Source: an uncultured Clostridia bacterium (lineage in GTDB: Bacteria > Bacillota > Clostridia > Oscillospirales > Oscillospiraceae). From it: 8,264 nt of DNA. Under the pieces are notes generated by a model, which did not search any database, was not told where the DNA came from, and worked only from the letters and a program-made list of their open reading frames with translations. Of this stretch, positions 6,127 through 8,264 are shown piece after piece. The stretch covers positions 1-8,264 of the forward strand of contig CAMEIU010000094.1 of assembly GCA_945918815.1 (NCBI GenBank), written 5' to 3'. How positions within the stretch are numbered: the first letter of the stretch is position 1; every line of letters begins with the position of its first letter. The translations under genes and the position numbers were made by a program.

Positions 6127-6555
6127 CTAGAGGTTCTTCACATTGGCTGTGATTTCGCTGAGGGCTTCGGCGGCTTCCATGGCGTAGTCGTCCCGGTGGC
6201 TCAGGTCGCCCAGGGAGACGATGCCCACCAGCTTCCGGCCCTCCACCACCGGCAGGCGGCGGACCTGCTCCTTGGCCATGCAGTCGGCGGCCTGGGTCAG
6301 ACTGGCCGTGGGGGAGACGGCGGCCACCCGGCCGGTCATGATCCGGGCCACGGAGGTCTCTTCGGCGGACCGGTTCAGGGCCATGCACCGCAGCACCATG
6401 TCCCGGTCCGTGACGATGCCGCAGAGGCTCCCGTCCCTGGCTTTGACCGGCAGGGCCCCTACGTTATGTCTCGCCATGAGCCTGGCGGCCACCGCCACGC
6501 TCTCCTCCGGCGCAATGGAAATCACATGGGAATTCATACAGTCTCTGACATTCAT
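6127..6555 (-). CDS. Stand-alone CBS-pair (Bateman module) protein
   Basis: A 142-residue cytoplasmic protein made almost only of two CBS motifs, a module that binds adenine nucleotides (AMP, ATP, SAM or similar) and usually regulates a partner. CBS1 (about 1-58) has MNVRDCMNSHVISIAPEESV, VGALPVKARDGSLCGIVTDRD (32-52); CBS2 (about 68-122) has RIMTGRVAAVSPTASL, VRRLPVVEGRKLVGIVSLGDL (98-118). No enzyme or transport domain is fused. The ATG at 6555 has AAGGAG (complement of 6565-6570) nine bases upstream. No clear promoter is seen in 6571-6640. It lies on the same strand as acsB but is separated from it by a terminator and the inverted repeat, so it is probably transcribed alone. The partner is unknown; nearness to acsB is not evidence of a link. 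The closest described relatives are stress-related CBS proteins of the YhcV/Hrp1 kind. Confidence 0.9.
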   Translation of the reverse strand: MNVRDCMNSHVISIAPEESVAVAARLMARHNVGALPVKARDGSLCGIVTDRDMVLRCMALNRSAEETSVARIMTGRVAAVSPTASLTQAADCMAKEQVRRLPVVEGRKLVGIVSLGDLSHRDDYAMEAAEALSEITANVKNL

Positions 6556-6663
6556 ATTCAGACGCTCCTTTTATGGATTTGTCTATAGTGTAGCCAGGAG
6601 TTTAAAAGTTCAAACAAAACAATGGACAATTGACGGAGGTATCTGCCCCGTTCACAGGCTGTT

Positions 6664-6731
6664 CGTAGGGGCGACCCTTGCGGTCGCCCGTTGGTGCATG
6701 CCGCCGGGCGACCGCAAGGGTCGCCCCTACG
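6664..6731. repeat. Perfect 27-bp inverted repeat (REP/MITE-like)
   Basis: The left arm 6664-6690 is the exact reverse complement of the right arm 6705-6731, with a 14-base loop (6691-6704) that itself holds GCATGC. The arm begins CGTAGGGGCGACCCTTGCGG. It lies in the gap between the acsB terminator and the CBS gene and is far larger than a terminator needs; no T run follows on either side. I recall arms of this GTAGGGGCGACC kind as dispersed repeats in gut Clostridia, where they give spurious proteins with GDPCGRP or GATLAVAR. Only one copy is in this window, so dispersion cannot be shown here. Confidence 0.75.
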
Positions 6732-6771
6732 GTGTGGTACGATTGTATATCCATATCTTGAAATCGTCTGC

Positions 6772-6809
6772 AAAACGATCCCCCGGAGCGGTTGTCCGCT
6801 CCGGGGGAT
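6772..6809 (-). terminator. Intrinsic terminator of acsB
   Basis: A perfect 13-bp stem (6778-6790 with 6797-6809) with loop GTTGTC. Read on the minus strand it comes 13 bases after the acsB stop and is followed by CG and TTTT (complement of 6772-6775), as expected for a minus-strand terminator. It marks the end of the acsB transcript. Confidence 0.82.
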
Positions 6810-6822
6810 TTGATGTTTGCAA

Positions 6823-8264
6823 TTACATATCGAAGGGTTCCATGCTGAGGACGGGGTGTCCGACCTCGGACAGGAAGGTCAGCAGCTCTTCGGGATCGCC
6901 GTTGGGGCAGGTGGTCTCGTCGGCAACCATGTCGGCGAAGTTCTCCACGCCGTACAGCTCCAGAGCGGTCTCGTTCAGCTTCTCGCGGATCTGATCCTTC
7001 AGATCCTTGGGCAGCCACACCAGACGGCCCACGCCGCCTTCGGCCTTCAGGAACTTCTTGGAGGCGATGTAGTGCTTGCCGTGGCCCATGAAGCCGGGGG
7101 TCTGGACGCCGCCGCCGGTCATGGAGGCCATTTCGGAGAAGGTCATGCCCAGGGGGGTCATGCCGGCGTATTCACGGCAGGTGATGACCACGCCCATGGA
7201 GCAGGGCTCAATGCCGCAGATGCACTCGAAGCAGCCGCAGGAGGTCATGGGATCCTCCAGCAGGGAGTACAGGGTGACGTGCTCCAGCGCACCGTGGGAG
7301 TACTGGGCGACAGCCTCGTCCACGTCCTCGTAGCGGCCCACGCGCTCGTCGATGCAGCGTTCCTTGGTGACCACCTGGCAGGGACCCTGGGGATCCAGCT
7401 CGTTGGTGGCCTTGGCGTCCAGCCAGGACACGGCGCCGCACAGGCCCAGACGCTCGGGGGTGACGATACAGACGTGGCTGGGGGAGAAGGCCTGGCACAT
7501 GATGCAGGAGTAGAACACCGGCACGGACTCGTCGGTCATGGTCTTCAGACGCTCGTCACGGGTGTCGAAGATCTTGTTGGCTTCCTTGCGGAGCGCGGCA
7601 TTGGCTTCGTCGCCGACGACGATGCGGACCTGGCACTTGTCCACCACGGTGTCGAACTCGGACTTGATCTTGGCATACAGGACCTCGCCGATGTGGCGGA
7701 ACCGGAAGCCGGCCTCAAAGTCGGCCTTGGACACACGGACGCGGATCATGTCGCGCTGGCCGGTGTGCATGAGACCTTCGACGCAGTTCAGGAAGGAGTG
7801 GATCTTGCGCTCAAACACGGGCTCGAAGTCGGGCTGCATGCTCTTGCCGGCCACGTCCACGGTGTAGCTCAGGGAGATCTTGGAGCCCACGGGGAACTCG
7901 TCCATCTCGGGGCCCACAACCTCGATCTTGTGGTCCTCGACCTCGGAGGCGTCCTTGGTCTGCACCAGCTCGAAGCAGTCCTTGCGGGAGCCGTCGATTT
8001 CGATCTGCATGTCGCCCTTGCGGATGATCTCGCCTTCGAAGGCGGAGGAGAAGGACACGGGGATGTCGATCTTGGTGATCTTCAGCTTGATGCCGCGGGC
8101 CTCCAGGGAGGTGTCGATCCAGTCCTGGGTGTTGTCGTAGATGATCAGGCTCTTGGGCACGGCCCACATATCGTCGTGGTCGTTGGTGATGACCGGGAAG
8201 CCCAGCTTGATGGCGCCGGCGCCGCAGGCCACGGTGATATCATTGACGGGCTTGTAGGCGTTGA
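6823..8264 (-). CDS. acsB: CO dehydrogenase/acetyl-CoA synthase, acetyl-CoA synthase subunit (A-cluster), partial
   Basis: Joins CO, a methyl group from the corrinoid protein and CoA into acetyl-CoA at the nickel A-cluster, the last step of the Wood-Ljungdahl pathway. About 479 residues are here, and the frame is open to the right edge; bacterial AcsB has about 730, so some 250 N-terminal residues lie outside. Counting from the GTG codon at 8232, the 4Fe-4S ligands are C243, C246, C255 and C265 (spacing x2, x8, x9), and the distal nickel site is C332-G-C334. The 67-residue step from C265 to C332 equals that of the Moorella enzyme (C528 to C595), and F249 matches its Phe512. The visible N-terminal piece (NAYKPVNDIT, then ACGAGAIKLGFPVITND) belongs to the end of the CODH-contacting domain, which the shorter archaeal CdhC lacks, so a full bacterial type is likely. 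The GTG at 8232 is internal, not the start. It is the last gene of its transcript; any partner genes (cooS, acsCDE) would lie beyond the right edge. Confidence 0.97.
   Translation of the reverse strand, partial: NAYKPVNDITVACGAGAIKLGFPVITNDHDDMWAVPKSLIIYDNTQDWIDTSLEARGIKLKITKIDIPVSFSSAFEGEIIRKGDMQIEIDGSRKDCFELVQTKDASEVEDHKIEVVGPEMDEFPVGSKISLSYTVDVAGKSMQPDFEPVFERKIHSFLNCVEGLMHTGQRDMIRVRVSKADFEAGFRFRHIGEVLYAKIKSEFDTVVDKCQVRIVVGDEANAALRKEANKIFDTRDERLKTMTDESVPVFYSCIMCQAFSPSHVCIVTPERLGLCGAVSWLDAKATNELDPQGPCQVVTKERCIDERVGRYEDVDEAVAQYSHGALEHVTLYSLLEDPMTSCGCFECICGIEPCSMGVVITCREYAGMTPLGMTFSEMASMTGGGVQTPGFMGHGKHYIASKKFLKAEGGVGRLVWLPKDLKDQIREKLNETALELYGVENFADMVADETTCPNGDPEELLTFLSEVGHPVLSMEPFDM

Noticed and set aside
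6558..6773. Open frames running through the 27-bp inverted repeat (minus 6558-6773, minus 6602-7018, plus 6221-6994)
   Set aside because: Their translations (RGDPCGRP, NGRPQGSPLR, GATLAVAR) are the known spurious peptides of such repeats, and the frames cross the acsB terminator or end.
6664..6809. CRISPR array
   Set aside because: There are two unrelated hairpins, each with inverted arms; no direct repeats with regular spacers are present, and no cas gene is nearby.

Overview
The window looks like a chromosomal segment of an anaerobic, GC-rich member of the Clostridia, plausibly a gut Oscillospiraceae relative. This is inference from several signs: a bacterial-type acetyl-CoA synthase (Wood-Ljungdahl pathway), strong GGAGG-type ribosome binding sites, sigma-A-like promoters, a BirA with an N-terminal winged helix, and a long GTAGGGGCGACC-type inverted repeat that I associate with such genomes. 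No rRNA, tRNA, CRISPR array, phage gene or transposase is visible.

Layout, left to right. (1) 2-673 (+): the C-terminal half of an O-acetylhomoserine sulfhydrylase (MetY type), entering from outside the window and closed by a hairpin. (2) 908-3730 (+): a two-gene potassium uptake operon, trkA then trkH, with its own promoter and a strong terminator. The start of trkH appears frameshifted. (3) 3781-4020 (-): a 79-residue two-helix membrane protein, convergent with trkH and with its own promoter. (4) 4241-5760 (+): birA (biotin-protein ligase/repressor) and a small nitroreductase in one operon behind a near-consensus promoter. (5) 5865-6032 (+): a 55-residue single-pass membrane protein. (6) 6127-6555 (-): a stand-alone CBS-pair protein, separated from (5) by a large two-way hairpin terminator. 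(7) 6664-6731: a perfect 27-bp inverted repeat, followed by the terminator of (8). (8) 6823-8264 (-): acsB, the A-cluster subunit of CO dehydrogenase/acetyl-CoA synthase, running off the right edge.

The genes are mostly housekeeping and do not form one pathway: sulfur amino acid synthesis, K+ homeostasis, biotin loading, flavin redox chemistry and C1 fixation. No gap between genes exceeds 300 bases. The largest (674-907, 4021-4240, 6556-6822) hold terminators, promoters, a leader hairpin and the inverted repeat. I do not see a convincing new multi-gene system. The points most worth checking are the trkH frameshift, the 27-bp inverted repeat, the birA leader hairpin and the two uncharacterised small membrane proteins.
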